Positions 1 to 8,233 of a DNA stretch of 64,000 nucleotides are shown piece by piece. The position numbers and the translations under genes are program-made. A model generated the notes under the pieces. It saw only the letters and a program-made list of their open reading frames with translations, was not told the origin of the DNA and did not search any database. Location of the stretch: assembly GCA_964371785.1 (NCBI GenBank), contig CAYJOL010000006.1, positions 186,001 through 250,000 on the forward strand, written 5' to 3'. Every line of letters starts with the position of its first letter. Position 1 is the first letter of the stretch. The DNA comes from CAVQCT01 sp964371785. Lineage in GTDB: Bacteria > Zixibacteria > MSB-5A5 > GN15 > FEB-12.

Positions 1-2
1 GG

Positions 3-128
3 GGTTTGATTGGTGTGATACCAATTGCGACCGCCCTGTTTAGTTTCTGCTGGTTGTATCCAATTATAGGCGTTTCGACGGCGCATAAGCAAAAAGAGCC
101 CGTCGATAAACCAGGCCACGTCGCCTGA
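3..128 (+). CDS. DUF2892 (YgaP-like) membrane protein, C-terminal end only
   Basis: An open frame enters the window from the left and stops with TGA at 126-128. It encodes 41 residues, beginning GLIGVIPIATALFSFCWLYP, a hydrophobic segment followed by a short charged tail. The pattern 'GLIGxIPxxTxLxxFCxLYxxxGxST' is that of the second transmembrane helix of small DUF2892/YgaP-type inner-membrane proteins, often found with rhodanese domains. The start codon and first helix lie outside the window. The identification rests on this short motif only. Confidence 0.5.
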   Translation, partial: GLIGVIPIATALFSFCWLYPIIGVSTAHKQKEPVDKPGHVA

Positions 129-213
129 TTGACCGACAGCGATTGAAGCGGATGTACGACTGCGGTTCACGGAATCAGATTGCGTCCGATTCCGAGACAG
201 AGTAAAATGAGGC

Positions 214-1413
214 ATGTGCGACTACGCTTTCAATCGTTTCATAACAGGCGAACTGATAGTCGACGCTCCGGTCGAAGAAGCGTTCCTGTCGGACGACGTC
301 AGGGTCTTGCACCAGTCCATCCCCGGCTATGCTCCCACACCTCTGGTTCGACTGGATGCTCTGGCACGGCGCCTCGGCGTTGGGGAAATTTATGTCAAAG
401 ACGAGTCCCTTCGATTCGGACTGAATGCGTTCAAGGGACTGGGGGCGTCGTACGCCATCTACCGTTATATTAAGCGAGCGTGGGAGCACGAATTCGGTGT
501 ACGCTTTCAGATCGAGAACCTGTATGAGACCGATGTGATCGAACGGTTGCATATTCCGGTGTTTTGCACGGCTACAGACGGCAATCACGGACGAGGAGTG
601 GCGTGGTTCTCGCGCTTGCTCTCGCACCGTGCGGTCATCTATATGCCTCACAATACCGTCAAATCCAGAATTGAAAGTATCAAGAGCGAAGGAGCCCGAG
701 TCGTGGTGGTCGACGGCGACTACGACGAAGCGGTGCTGTTGGCGGCCCGCGATGCCGACACGAACGGCTGGCGCGTCATCTCAGATACTTCGTATCTCGG
801 CTACACCGAAATTCCGGCCTGGATTATGGCGGGATACACGACAATGTTCGGTGAGATTGAAGAGCAGCTTGATGCCGGCGAAGAAATTGATTTCATTTTC
901 CTTCAGGGAGGCGTGGGGAGCCTGGCCGCTTCAGCGGTATGGTACTACCTGAATCGGGACCGTGGGAGACGACTCCGCTTCATCAGCGTCGAGCCGGTGC
1001 AGGCGGACTGCCTGCTCGCCTCGATCAGGACGCCAACGGGAGAACCGGCGCGAACAGATGGTCGTCTGGATTCCATCATGGCCGGTCTCAATTGCGGAAC
1101 GCCGTCAATCATCGCCTGGCCGATTCTACGTGACGCGGTCGATCTGTTCGTCTCAATCAGTGATCGGTATGCTCTGGACGGCATGCGGACTTTTGCCCAT
1201 CCGATCGGAAATGATCAACGGATCACTTCAGGAGAATCAGGCGCGGCAGGCCTTGGAGGGCTGCTTGCTCTGGTCGGCGATCCGACGCTGGCGGCAGCCC
1301 GTGAACGGATACATCTGGAAGGGAGTTCCCGTGTGCTTGTGATCAATACAGAAGGCGATACTGATCCGGAGCACTATGGACAAGTGATTTCGGCGCCGGA
1401 CGGGCATAACTGA
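214..1413 (+). CDS. dpaL: Diaminopropionate ammonia-lyase
   Basis: PLP-dependent lyase (399 aa) that converts 2,3-diaminopropionate to pyruvate and two ammonia. The fold type II signature is clear: 'KDESLRFGLNAFKGLGASYA' places the PLP lysine at K74, 'TATDGNHGRGVAW' is the Asp-containing loop and 'LQGGVGSLAA' the glycine-rich phosphate loop. 'SDTSYLGYTEIPAWIMAGYTTMF' matches the region of the second catalytic Asp in this family. Length is as expected (about 400 aa). The ATG at 214 has a GAGG only one base away, so the ribosome site is poor, but the N-terminal lead into 'PGYAPTPL' matches the family. It stands alone, with no D-amino-acid or carbamoyl-transferase neighbours as in enterobacterial yge clusters. 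Cytosolic amino-acid catabolism is the likely role. Confidence 0.9.
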   Translation: MCDYAFNRFITGELIVDAPVEEAFLSDDVRVLHQSIPGYAPTPLVRLDALARRLGVGEIYVKDESLRFGLNAFKGLGASYAIYRYIKRAWEHEFGVRFQIENLYETDVIERLHIPVFCTATDGNHGRGVAWFSRLLSHRAVIYMPHNTVKSRIESIKSEGARVVVVDGDYDEAVLLAARDADTNGWRVISDTSYLGYTEIPAWIMAGYTTMFGEIEEQLDAGEEIDFIFLQGGVGSLAASAVWYYLNRDRGRRLRFISVEPVQADCLLASIRTPTGEPARTDGRLDSIMAGLNCGTPSIIAWPILRDAVDLFVSISDRYALDGMRTFAHPIGNDQRITSGESGAAGLGGLLALVGDPTLAAARERIHLEGSSRVLVINTEGDTDPEHYGQVISAPDGHN

Positions 1414-1589
1414 GCCACCCTCGTAACTCATACCTGTCCAATATATTAAAGACTCCGGGCGGCCTCCTCGCAAGACTCAACGTGGGCAGAATTTGTCTGA
1501 CAATATGATTGCGCTGTAACTGGTTCATGGTTAGATTTTGCTTGAAATCCAAAGCAGGATTCTACTCAACCAATCATTAAGGAGAAGTG

Positions 1590-2168
1590 ATGAAAAAGGC
1601 AACCAAGTTATTGGCGCTGACAGCGGCATTTTGCCTGATCTGCCTGAGTCTGGCCATCGCTCAGGACGATAAGGGTACACCTCAATCGGGGATGCCGCCG
1701 ATGGGTCCGCCGGCGCAAATGAAGCAGCTCGACTTCTTGATCGGGACTTGGGATGTGGCGATGAAGATGAAGATGACGCCGCAGGATACCGGGTGGATGG
1801 ATTCTCCCGGAACTGCCACCTATGAGTACATTCTCGGCGGCGCCGTACAGCAATCGAAATATTCCTCCACGATGATGGGAATGCCGTTCGAAGGGCTCAT
1901 GCTGGAGGGATACAACACCGACCTGGGTAAATGGCAGGCGGTATGGACAGATAATATGGGTGGCCGACTGAGTCTTTACACCGGCTCCAGAGCAGGGGAT
2001 TCCACGGTTCTGATGGGATCTGAAGTTTATATGGGACAGGAAATGCACACCAGGATCGTTACCCTCAACCAGACCCCGACCAGTTTCGATTGGCGGATGG
2101 AAACATCGACCGACGGCGGCAAGACTTATGCGCTGATGGCGACAGCGACTTACACCAAACGCAAGTAA
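1590..2168 (+). CDS. Secreted DUF1579 family protein
   Basis: 192-aa exported protein. A signal peptide (KK followed by a hydrophobic stretch ending AIAQ) precedes a Met/Pro-rich linker. Then comes the DUF1579 hallmark 'LDFLIGTWDV', followed by a lipocalin-like series of strands ending 'MATATYTKRK'. The function of DUF1579 is not established; the family is thought to form a small beta-barrel. The frame could open at a GTG at 1587, but the ATG at 1590 sits 5 bases after AAGGAG and is preferred. No operon partner is evident: the upstream gap is about 170 bp and a strong hairpin follows. Confidence 0.75.
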   Translation: MKKATKLLALTAAFCLICLSLAIAQDDKGTPQSGMPPMGPPAQMKQLDFLIGTWDVAMKMKMTPQDTGWMDSPGTATYEYILGGAVQQSKYSSTMMGMPFEGLMLEGYNTDLGKWQAVWTDNMGGRLSLYTGSRAGDSTVLMGSEVYMGQEMHTRIVTLNQTPTSFDWRMETSTDGGKTYALMATATYTKRK

Positions 2169-2186
2169 GGCGACCTTCCGATTTAT

Positions 2187-2212
2187 CGGCCGGAGACTCG
2201 GTTCTCCGGCCG
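2187..2212 (+). terminator. Perfect hairpin after the DUF1579 gene
   Basis: A 10-bp perfect inverted repeat (CGGCCGGAGA / TCTCCGGCCG) with a 6-nt loop begins 18 bp after the DUF1579 stop. No T-run follows, so it may be a Rho-type or 3'-end-stabilising hairpin rather than a classical intrinsic terminator. Confidence 0.45.
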
Positions 2213-2442
2213 TATCTCAACGATGCATCGATTTTACCCGCTTACAGTTACGGGAACAATCCAATTTTATGACTGTTAGATTTCGCCGATAACGCAGTAT
2301 CGAGCACGTACGGTCGACCGACTTGGTCTATTTCCTTGCTCCTGTCAGCGAATTGCCTTACTTTGCCCCGAAACTGCGATTAAAGTAGTAAAAAACGTAA
2401 TAGGATTGAGTTCCAAATAGTCTCATGAAAGGATGCGTTGAA

Positions 2443-3087
2443 ATGACGACAACGACCAAATTGCTGACGGTTTTATCCCTGTTGACGGTGGTGGCCTGCT
2501 CACAGCAGAAAAAACAAGCTGACAACGCCACAACCTCCCAAAGTGATGATAAAGAAATGGCCATAATCGGTGAAAAATCCGGCACCGAATTTACATTTAC
2601 CGGCGCATCCGTAACTATTGCCGGCATCACGTTCACTCCGGCCACGCAGTGGGTCGACCTCGGGCCATCAGGGATGAGAAAAGCTGATTACTACTTTGGT
2701 CCAATTGACAATGAAAGCGATTCCGCTACACTCAGCATCTTTTACTTTGGCCAGGGTGGTGGCGGCACGATTGAGGCCAACCTTGATCGCTGGCTCACGC
2801 AACTGAGTATGCCTGACAGCAGTGACCCCAAGGCCGCATCGATTCAGTACGTGACGACAGTCGAAGGCATGCCGGTGCACATTGTTTCGGTTTCCGGAAA
2901 TTACAACGCCCCGGTGGGAGGGATGATGTCAGGTGAGACCGTATCCAAGAACAACTATGTCCTGGTCGGCGCGGTGGTTGAAGCTCCGGAGGGAAATGTG
3001 TTTTTCAAGGAAACCGGTCCCGAAAAGACGGCGAGGGCAATGGCCGAAGGATTCCTTGCCATGATTAAGCAGATCAAGAAAGCATAA
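2443..3087 (+). CDS. Predicted lipoprotein of unknown function
   Basis: 214-aa predicted lipoprotein. The N-terminus MTTTTKLLTVLSLLTVVACSQQ ends in a lipobox (V-V-A-C), so lipidation at that Cys and anchoring in a periplasm-facing membrane are likely. The rest is a soluble beta-rich domain with 'FTPATQWVDLGPSGMRKADYYFGP' and 'ATLSIFYFGQGGGGTIEANLDRW', a pattern seen in uncharacterised exported proteins of environmental bacteria. I do not recognise a named family. An in-frame ATG exists at 2425, but AAAGGA at 2428-2433 is 9 bases from the ATG at 2443, which also gives a clean signal peptide. It is convergent with the methyltransferase downstream. Confidence 0.7.
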   Translation: MTTTTKLLTVLSLLTVVACSQQKKQADNATTSQSDDKEMAIIGEKSGTEFTFTGASVTIAGITFTPATQWVDLGPSGMRKADYYFGPIDNESDSATLSIFYFGQGGGGTIEANLDRWLTQLSMPDSSDPKAASIQYVTTVEGMPVHIVSVSGNYNAPVGGMMSGETVSKNNYVLVGAVVEAPEGNVFFKETGPEKTARAMAEGFLAMIKQIKKA

Positions 3088-3106
3088 GTGAAATTCGCGT
3101 GCCTGT

Positions 3107-3871
3107 CTAAACGCGCCTGAGTAGCGTAAATGGACGCAGGATTTCACAACCGTCATGGATGGGCTGGGCAAGGTCCCAGTCCTTCCACCAGCCTATGAAT
3201 TCGAAATCATTGCGGTTCTCCAGAAAACGAAGAAACTCATCCGGCAGGATCGCCTTGCTGCGGTCCCGCATGTTGAACTGATGTCTACAGCTCCTGTCGA
3301 ACACGTCGACCAGCCAGGTTTCCTCATATAATTGCGTGCTCGGATCGACCAGTTTGATATCAATTCTGGATTCGAGGCGTATGCCGTCGCGTTCAATCGA
3401 AAAGGCGTTATTGTCTTTGTAATTCAGCGGGTCCTCGAACTGAATGCACCAATCCATAAAGTATAACCCGCCTGGCGCCAGCGCCCGGGCTACCGAATCG
3501 AAATGACTCACTATCTCATTCGCGTTGCGAAGGTACAACGAACCGAGCATCACAAACACGAAGTCGACTGGCTGATCCAACTCGAAATCTACCATATCTT
3601 TTTGAAGGAATGTCGGCGGTGGTTGGCAGCGCTGCCACTTGTCACGCGAGTAGGCCAGCATCTTTTCATTGATGTCGATACCCGTGTAGCGGTAACCACA
3701 GGATGAAGTGAGAACACCGGCATGCGGTGCCGGTCCACATCCGATCTCAAGCACCGATTTGACCGGTATCAGCGAATAGCGGGTAATGCAGGAATTCATA
3801 AACGAAGTCTCAGCTCCCACATCGCGAAACGAGAATGCCAGTTCATAGTAGCTGGGATAATCGTACAGCAC
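3107..3871 (-). CDS. Class I SAM-dependent methyltransferase
   Basis: 254-aa cytosolic methyltransferase. Motif I is 'VLEIGCGPAPHAGVL' (residues 40-54), followed by 'YTGIDINEKML' (acidic end of strand 2) and 'VDFVFVMLGSLYLRNANEIVSHFDSVARALAPGGLYFMDW', typical of the post-motif I region of small-molecule methyltransferases (Methyltransf_25/11 type). The substrate cannot be inferred. It is transcribed away from the sigma-factor operon and converges on the lipoprotein gene with a 19-bp gap. Confidence 0.85.
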   Translation of the reverse strand: MLYDYPSYYELAFSFRDVGAETSFMNSCITRYSLIPVKSVLEIGCGPAPHAGVLTSSCGYRYTGIDINEKMLAYSRDKWQRCQPPPTFLQKDMVDFELDQPVDFVFVMLGSLYLRNANEIVSHFDSVARALAPGGLYFMDWCIQFEDPLNYKDNNAFSIERDGIRLESRIDIKLVDPSTQLYEETWLVDVFDRSCRHQFNMRDRSKAILPDEFLRFLENRNDFEFIGWWKDWDLAQPIHDGCEILRPFTLLRRV

Positions 3872-4270
3872 AGAATACCTTTCTTATCTTCCTTATTTGT
3901 CAAGACGGCAGGTCAGGCCTGCTGACCCAGTTTTCTCAGCAGGAAAACAGCGTCGTGTCGGATGAAATGTTCAAAACCTGACTCGGCGGCCAATTTTACG
4001 CTGGTGGCCCCAAATCCGGTGATCGCGGGCCTGTGCTATTTTAGGACAAAGTGACGTGGTAACGCTGTAATTCGCGCCGGGCGAGAAATGCCAAATTCAC
4101 GAAACTAACGGCTGTCGGAGCGATCCTGATATCTCGTTTGCGGAGGTTGGGAGCCCTGAGGAGGTTGGACACCAGTACTTTTAGCTTGTGACGCGACCGG
4201 CAGCAGTTTATTATACGGCCGCTAACTGAAACAGATAAAATAGATTAACGTATTCATCAGTGAGTCATAG
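3872..4270. other. Intergenic region between divergent methyltransferase and ECF sigma genes
   Basis: About 400 bp with no complete gene. On the minus strand one frame (about 3915-4030) stays open for 38 codons after a TAG and ends '...HDAVFLLRKLGQQA' without a start codon, which looks like a gene remnant of unknown origin. The right part is AT-rich just before the sigma gene and probably holds its promoter, but I cannot assign -35/-10 boxes with confidence. Confidence 0.3.
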
Positions 4271-4837
4271 TTGCAGGACAACGAGACAGTTTTGATCGAA
4301 CAGGCTCTGCAAGGCAGTCAAAAGGCCTATGAAATTCTGTCCGAGCGACATCGTCAAGCTGTCTATCATATTATATATAAGATAGTTCGGGACAAAGAGA
4401 CAGCCCACGACCTGGTTCAGGACACTTTCATGAAAGCGTTTTCTTCCCTGGCCAGCTACCGCTCGGAGTTCCGCTTTTCGACCTGGCTTTACAAGATTGC
4501 CGCAAATTGCTCGATTGACTATTTGAGGAAGAAGAAAATCAATGCCATGTCCCTGGATCAGCCACTGGAGACAAAAGATGGCACGGTGGGAATAGAGGTC
4601 CCGGACTACTCCTATCACCCGGGATATGAACTTGAGCGCAAGGAACAGCGATTCAGCATTGAGGAAGCAATCCAGTCATTACCGGAGAAGTATCGGGAAG
4701 TAATCATTTACCGGCATAAAGATGATAAATCATACGAGGAAATAGCCGATTTATTAGATATCCCGGTCGGTACGGTCAAAGCACGTATTTTCCGGGCCCG
4801 CGAGCTATTGAAAAAGAAGCTCAAAGAATTCATGTAA
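4271..4837 (+). CDS. ECF-type RNA polymerase sigma factor
   Basis: 188-aa sigma-70 family ECF factor. Region 2 is 'HRQAVYHIIYKIVRDKETAHDLVQDTFMKAFSSLASYR...FSTWLYKIAANCSIDYLRKKK'; region 4 is 'IEEAIQSLPEKYREVIIYRHKDDKSYEEIADLLDIPVGTVKARIFRARELLKKKL', a complete helix-turn-helix for -35 recognition. The start is TTG at 4271, needed to keep region 2 complete; no strong ribosome site precedes it. The next gene follows after 27 bp, so it heads an operon of envelope proteins. No zinc-finger anti-sigma gene is adjacent, unusual for this class. A role in sensing envelope stress is inferred from neighbours only. Confidence 0.92.
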   Translation: MQDNETVLIEQALQGSQKAYEILSERHRQAVYHIIYKIVRDKETAHDLVQDTFMKAFSSLASYRSEFRFSTWLYKIAANCSIDYLRKKKINAMSLDQPLETKDGTVGIEVPDYSYHPGYELERKEQRFSIEEAIQSLPEKYREVIIYRHKDDKSYEEIADLLDIPVGTVKARIFRARELLKKKLKEFM

Positions 4838-4864
4838 TGGTGCTTGGACCAGGAGGACGTTGAC

Positions 4865-5779
4865 ATGACACAGCCAAAGGCCCCGCTCTGCTGGATGGTG
4901 GCCCTGTTCTGTTTTGCCGCGATTACGGTCCGGGCCGGAGAGTATACTTTTCAGTATCAGAAGATTGTCGAGATTCAGCAGCCAATGATGCTTGATTTGA
5001 GCCTGGTTGCCGGTAACGTGACTATCACGGGCAATTCCGAAGATCGGGTAATGATCGACGCAGTCAAGACCGTCCGCGGTTCAAATCATGACGAGGCCGA
5101 GGAAGTTGCGGATCATATTGAAATCCACGTCAGCTCCTCCAACAACACAGTGAAGATTGAAACCAATTATCTCAAAATGGTCAACCGGAGCCGGTCGTTC
5201 TGGAACAAGCTCTTTGGCAGCAGCGGCTCAGACTCATATGGCATGGTTGACTATCACATAAGTGTCCCTTCGCAGACGTCGGTAACCGTTAACAGCATGG
5301 AGGCATTGATAGTGCTGACGAGTCTTGAGGGTGACATCAACATTACAAACTCTTCCGGGGCAACCCGGGGCGAGTATTTGTTTGGACCGATCACAATTTC
5401 GCAACCGGTCGGTGAAGTCGATTTGAAATGGATTGAAGGAGATATCCGCGTCAAATCGACATCGAGCCGTATCGCTATTCAACAGAGTCGCGGAGCCATA
5501 GATGTAGCGACATATTCGGGATCGGTGAATATTCAAACACAGTTGGACAGCCCGAAGAACTACTATGTTGAGACGACAAGTGGTTCGGTTGATTTCACAG
5601 TTCCGACATACTCCGCCGGGGTGCTGAATATCGAAACGAAAAGCGGTGAGATCAAAAGCGACATACCGGTGGCGATCAAATCGGTTTCGCGGCGCCGTCT
5701 GGTGGGTGAGTTTGGCGGGGGCGGCCCGACCATCAGTATCTCTTCGACCACCGGTGATGTTGAGATTAAGCAGTTCTGA
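4865..5779 (+). CDS. Exported DUF4097-type adhesin-like beta-helix protein
   Basis: 304-aa exported protein. A signal peptide (to about AGEYTF) precedes repeated short strands such as 'LVAGNVTITGNSEDRVMIDA', 'SLEGDINITNSSG', 'WIEGDIRVKSTSSRIAIQQSRGAIDVATYSGSVNIQT' and 'TTSGSVDFTVP', the pattern of DUF4097/DUF4098 right-handed parallel beta-helix proteins. These commonly sit beside ECF sigma factors or LiaF/PspC-type envelope sensors, but their molecular role is unknown. A frame begins at 4844, but AGGAGG at 4851-4856 is 8 bases before the ATG at 4865, which gives the signal peptide. It lies 27 bp after the sigma gene and 32 bp before the next gene. Confidence 0.8.
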   Translation: MTQPKAPLCWMVALFCFAAITVRAGEYTFQYQKIVEIQQPMMLDLSLVAGNVTITGNSEDRVMIDAVKTVRGSNHDEAEEVADHIEIHVSSSNNTVKIETNYLKMVNRSRSFWNKLFGSSGSDSYGMVDYHISVPSQTSVTVNSMEALIVLTSLEGDINITNSSGATRGEYLFGPITISQPVGEVDLKWIEGDIRVKSTSSRIAIQQSRGAIDVATYSGSVNIQTQLDSPKNYYVETTSGSVDFTVPTYSAGVLNIETKSGEIKSDIPVAIKSVSRRRLVGEFGGGGPTISISSTTGDVEIKQF

Positions 5780-5811
5780 TCGATCTCCATCGCCGCACAT
5801 AGGATGTAAAC

Positions 5812-7113
5812 ATGTTGAGGATTTCCTCAATCACTCTCTTGTCCGGGCTACTGATTGCTTTGACGCAGGTCGGCGGGGTCGCGGCAGCCGATCCGGGCGG
5901 CGAAGTTGATTCCACTTACTCCCCCAGAGATACTATTTTCCTGGATATCAGCCTCAGCGACGAAGGGGTGACAGCGATTGACACCTCCGGATACGATTGG
6001 TACTATGATTTTGACCGTGATGTATTTGTAGCCGGCGAGCGTAAGGGCGAAGCTGGTCTTGATTCGCCGGAAGCGCAAAAGGAAGCCGATTACCTTCCGG
6101 TAGAAGAGCGGGCGACAGTCGAGAAGAAGGTCAAGCCCTTCGTCAACTCGGTGCTTGTCGGAGTCGATGAATACGTGAGCGGGAACATCATCGCATACGG
6201 CCGGGTCACGATAAAGGGCTGGGTCAAAGGCGACGTCAAGTCGCTGAATAAGCGTGTTCTGGTAAGTAAGACCGGACGGGTGGATGGCAACATAGAAGCC
6301 CCCGAGATTATTGTGAAGGATGGCGGAACGGTGCTGGGCAAGCAGACAATTACGAAATCCGCCCTGGATCTGCCGCCTCTATCTACTTCGTTCTCTGTCA
6401 GCGGCGTCATTGTAGTCATCTCATTTCTGGTGTTCTTTATATTTTTCGGATTCGTAATCACCACACTCATGCCCCGTCAGCTCGTCCGGTTCAGACACGC
6501 GTTTGAGTCCTACAAATTGAAAACGTACTTTCTCGGTTTCTTTCTGATAATAGCCATGCCGATCGTCATAGCCCTGGTCATCATCACCATTGTCGGTATC
6601 GTACTGGTGCCGTTCGTACCGGTTTTGTATCTATTCGCCACCGTCATGGGAGTCGTATCGTTTGGACAGCAAATCGGTTCGGGTTTCACCCGTCGCCTGC
6701 TGGGGCAGGATAAAAGCCCCATGGTCCAGGCGCTATTGGGAGTCGGCTTTCTCATGTTGCTCTGGTTGGCCGTTGCCATTTTGCTCGGGTCCAACGGCGG
6801 GTCATCGGAAGGATTCGGCATCTTCTTTCTTGTCATCGCCATTTTGATCAGCACTTACCCGGTGTGCTCCGGATTAGGGGCGGCGTTGTTGACCCGTTTC
6901 GGGTTTCGCGAGTATATGAGTTGGCAAGACCGGCAGAATCTTCAACGGCCCCCCGATGCTCCGGCCCCGCCGCCGATTCACGAGGCAGATTCGCTGACGC
7001 AAAGCAATTCGGGCCACGTTGTAAGGAAGGATGACATCCCGCCCGTTATGCCTCCGCCGCCGGTTCCTCCTCCGCCCAAGATAAGCGCGGACGATTCCGG
7101 ATCATCCGAATAG
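5812..7113 (+). CDS. Membrane protein with bactofilin-like domain
   Basis: 433 aa. A signal peptide and an acidic linker lead to a polymer-forming (bactofilin-like) segment at about residues 120-180: 'VGVDEYVSGNIIAYGRVTIKGWVKGDVKSLNKRVLVSKTGRVDGNIEAPEIIVKDGGTVLGKQTITK'. Four or so hydrophobic helices follow (about 200-225, 240-290, 305-330, 335-365) and the C-terminus is proline-rich (PPDAPAPPP..., PPPPVPPPPK). Bactofilins are usually cytosolic polymers; here the domain is exported and fused to an integral membrane region, as in several FCB genomes. It is in the ECF-sigma operon. A structural or sensor role at the envelope is inference. Confidence 0.75.
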   Translation: MLRISSITLLSGLLIALTQVGGVAAADPGGEVDSTYSPRDTIFLDISLSDEGVTAIDTSGYDWYYDFDRDVFVAGERKGEAGLDSPEAQKEADYLPVEERATVEKKVKPFVNSVLVGVDEYVSGNIIAYGRVTIKGWVKGDVKSLNKRVLVSKTGRVDGNIEAPEIIVKDGGTVLGKQTITKSALDLPPLSTSFSVSGVIVVISFLVFFIFFGFVITTLMPRQLVRFRHAFESYKLKTYFLGFFLIIAMPIVIALVIITIVGIVLVPFVPVLYLFATVMGVVSFGQQIGSGFTRRLLGQDKSPMVQALLGVGFLMLLWLAVAILLGSNGGSSEGFGIFFLVIAILISTYPVCSGLGAALLTRFGFREYMSWQDRQNLQRPPDAPAPPPIHEADSLTQSNSGHVVRKDDIPPVMPPPPVPPPPKISADDSGSSE

Positions 7114-7200
7114 TAATCAAATGAAACCTGCCTCCCCCTACTTGCGTAATGCAAGTATAATGATAACTCACGTTTCACAACCAGAATTAAGGACCGGGTT

Positions 7201-8055
7201 ATGATAAGAAAAGCAGGAGTGGTGCTTGCGGCGGCCGCAGTGCTGGGGATTGCCGTACTCGCGCAGGGGGCCAACGAGGTTGTCACCAAGAAAGTCGATA
7301 TGCAGGGAGCCGACGAGCTCGTGGTCAATGGAGACCTCGGAGCGGGCAAATTCACAATTTTGCCGAAGGATATGACCGAAGGTGCGGTTATCGAGATCGA
7401 TTATAATCCCAAACGTGTTGATTATTCGGTCGAGAGCGAGGTCAAAAGAGGGAAATGCTTTCTCGATTTTGAAAGTGAACACCGAAGCAAGCACAACTTT
7501 AACACCGAGGATAATGTCTGGGATATCACCCTGTCGACCCGGTACGCTACCTCGGTGAAGCTGGACATTGGCGCGTGCGAAGCACACATGGATTTCGGCG
7601 GTGTTCCGCTTACTGATCTGACTCTTGATATCGGGGCGGCCTCGGGTAAAATCGATTTTTCAGCGCCTAACCCGCAGAGTCTGGACGAGATTAATATCGA
7701 CGCCGGTGCGTCGTCAGTCAGTCTTCGGTCAATAGGTAACAGCAATTTCAAATACCTTAGCTTTTCCGGCGGCGCAGGAAGTTTCGACCTGGATTTCCGC
7801 GGAGACCTTAAGGGAGAGGCTAAGGCTGATATCGATATCGGTCTTGGATCTGCGGAGATTATACTGCCGGAGGGTACGGCTGTGAGAATTGAGAGCGAAG
7901 GAAGCAGCTGGCTTTCGTCAATCGATTTTGACAAACACGGACTCGATGAAGTCGAGGACGGTGTTTACGAATCTCCGGATTTCGATAAGGCCGACATTAA
8001 GATTACACTCAATGTCGAAGTAGGCATGGGGTCGGTGGACATCGTCTGGAAATAA
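7201..8055 (+). CDS. Exported toast-rack/DUF4097-like protein
   Basis: 284-aa exported protein. A signal peptide ends around VLAQGAN. The mature part is a beta-repeat protein: 'VNGDLGAGKFTILPKD', 'LDIGACEAHMDFGGVPLTDLTLDIGAASGKIDFSAPNP', 'INIDAGASSVSLRSIG', 'FSGGAGSFDLDF' and 'VEVGMGSVDIVWK'. This 'dIGaa..' repeat is that of the LiaF/toast-rack N-terminal domain. It follows the bactofilin gene by 87 bp and precedes a terminator-like hairpin, so it is probably the last gene of the ECF-sigma operon. Function unproven; related domains are associated with cell-envelope stress sensing. Confidence 0.7.
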   Translation: MIRKAGVVLAAAAVLGIAVLAQGANEVVTKKVDMQGADELVVNGDLGAGKFTILPKDMTEGAVIEIDYNPKRVDYSVESEVKRGKCFLDFESEHRSKHNFNTEDNVWDITLSTRYATSVKLDIGACEAHMDFGGVPLTDLTLDIGAASGKIDFSAPNPQSLDEINIDAGASSVSLRSIGNSNFKYLSFSGGAGSFDLDFRGDLKGEAKADIDIGLGSAEIILPEGTAVRIESEGSSWLSSIDFDKHGLDEVEDGVYESPDFDKADIKITLNVEVGMGSVDIVWK

Positions 8056-8120
8056 CAGCATAGTTTCGCCGCTACACTGCCATCTGGGTACTCGTCACTC
8101 CGGTAACTCTGAAACTACTT

Positions 8121-8167
8121 GCTGAGCGTGTACAAATACTTGTATACTCACAGCGGGTGGTTTTTTT
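8121..8167 (+). terminator. Hairpin with T7 run closing the ECF-sigma operon
   Basis: GTGTACAA (8127-8134) pairs with TTGTATAC (8139-8146) around a 4-nt loop. The stem extends outward through GCTG/CAGC (8121-8124 with 8151-8154) with two mismatches. A seven-T run (8161-8167) follows after GGGTGG. It fits an intrinsic terminator between the toast-rack gene and the protease gene. Confidence 0.5.
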
Positions 8168-8233
8168 ATACCCAATTGAACTAAACCCCCCTTACCGTGT
8201 TTAACATTGAAAACGGACTTTGCAGGAGATTAA

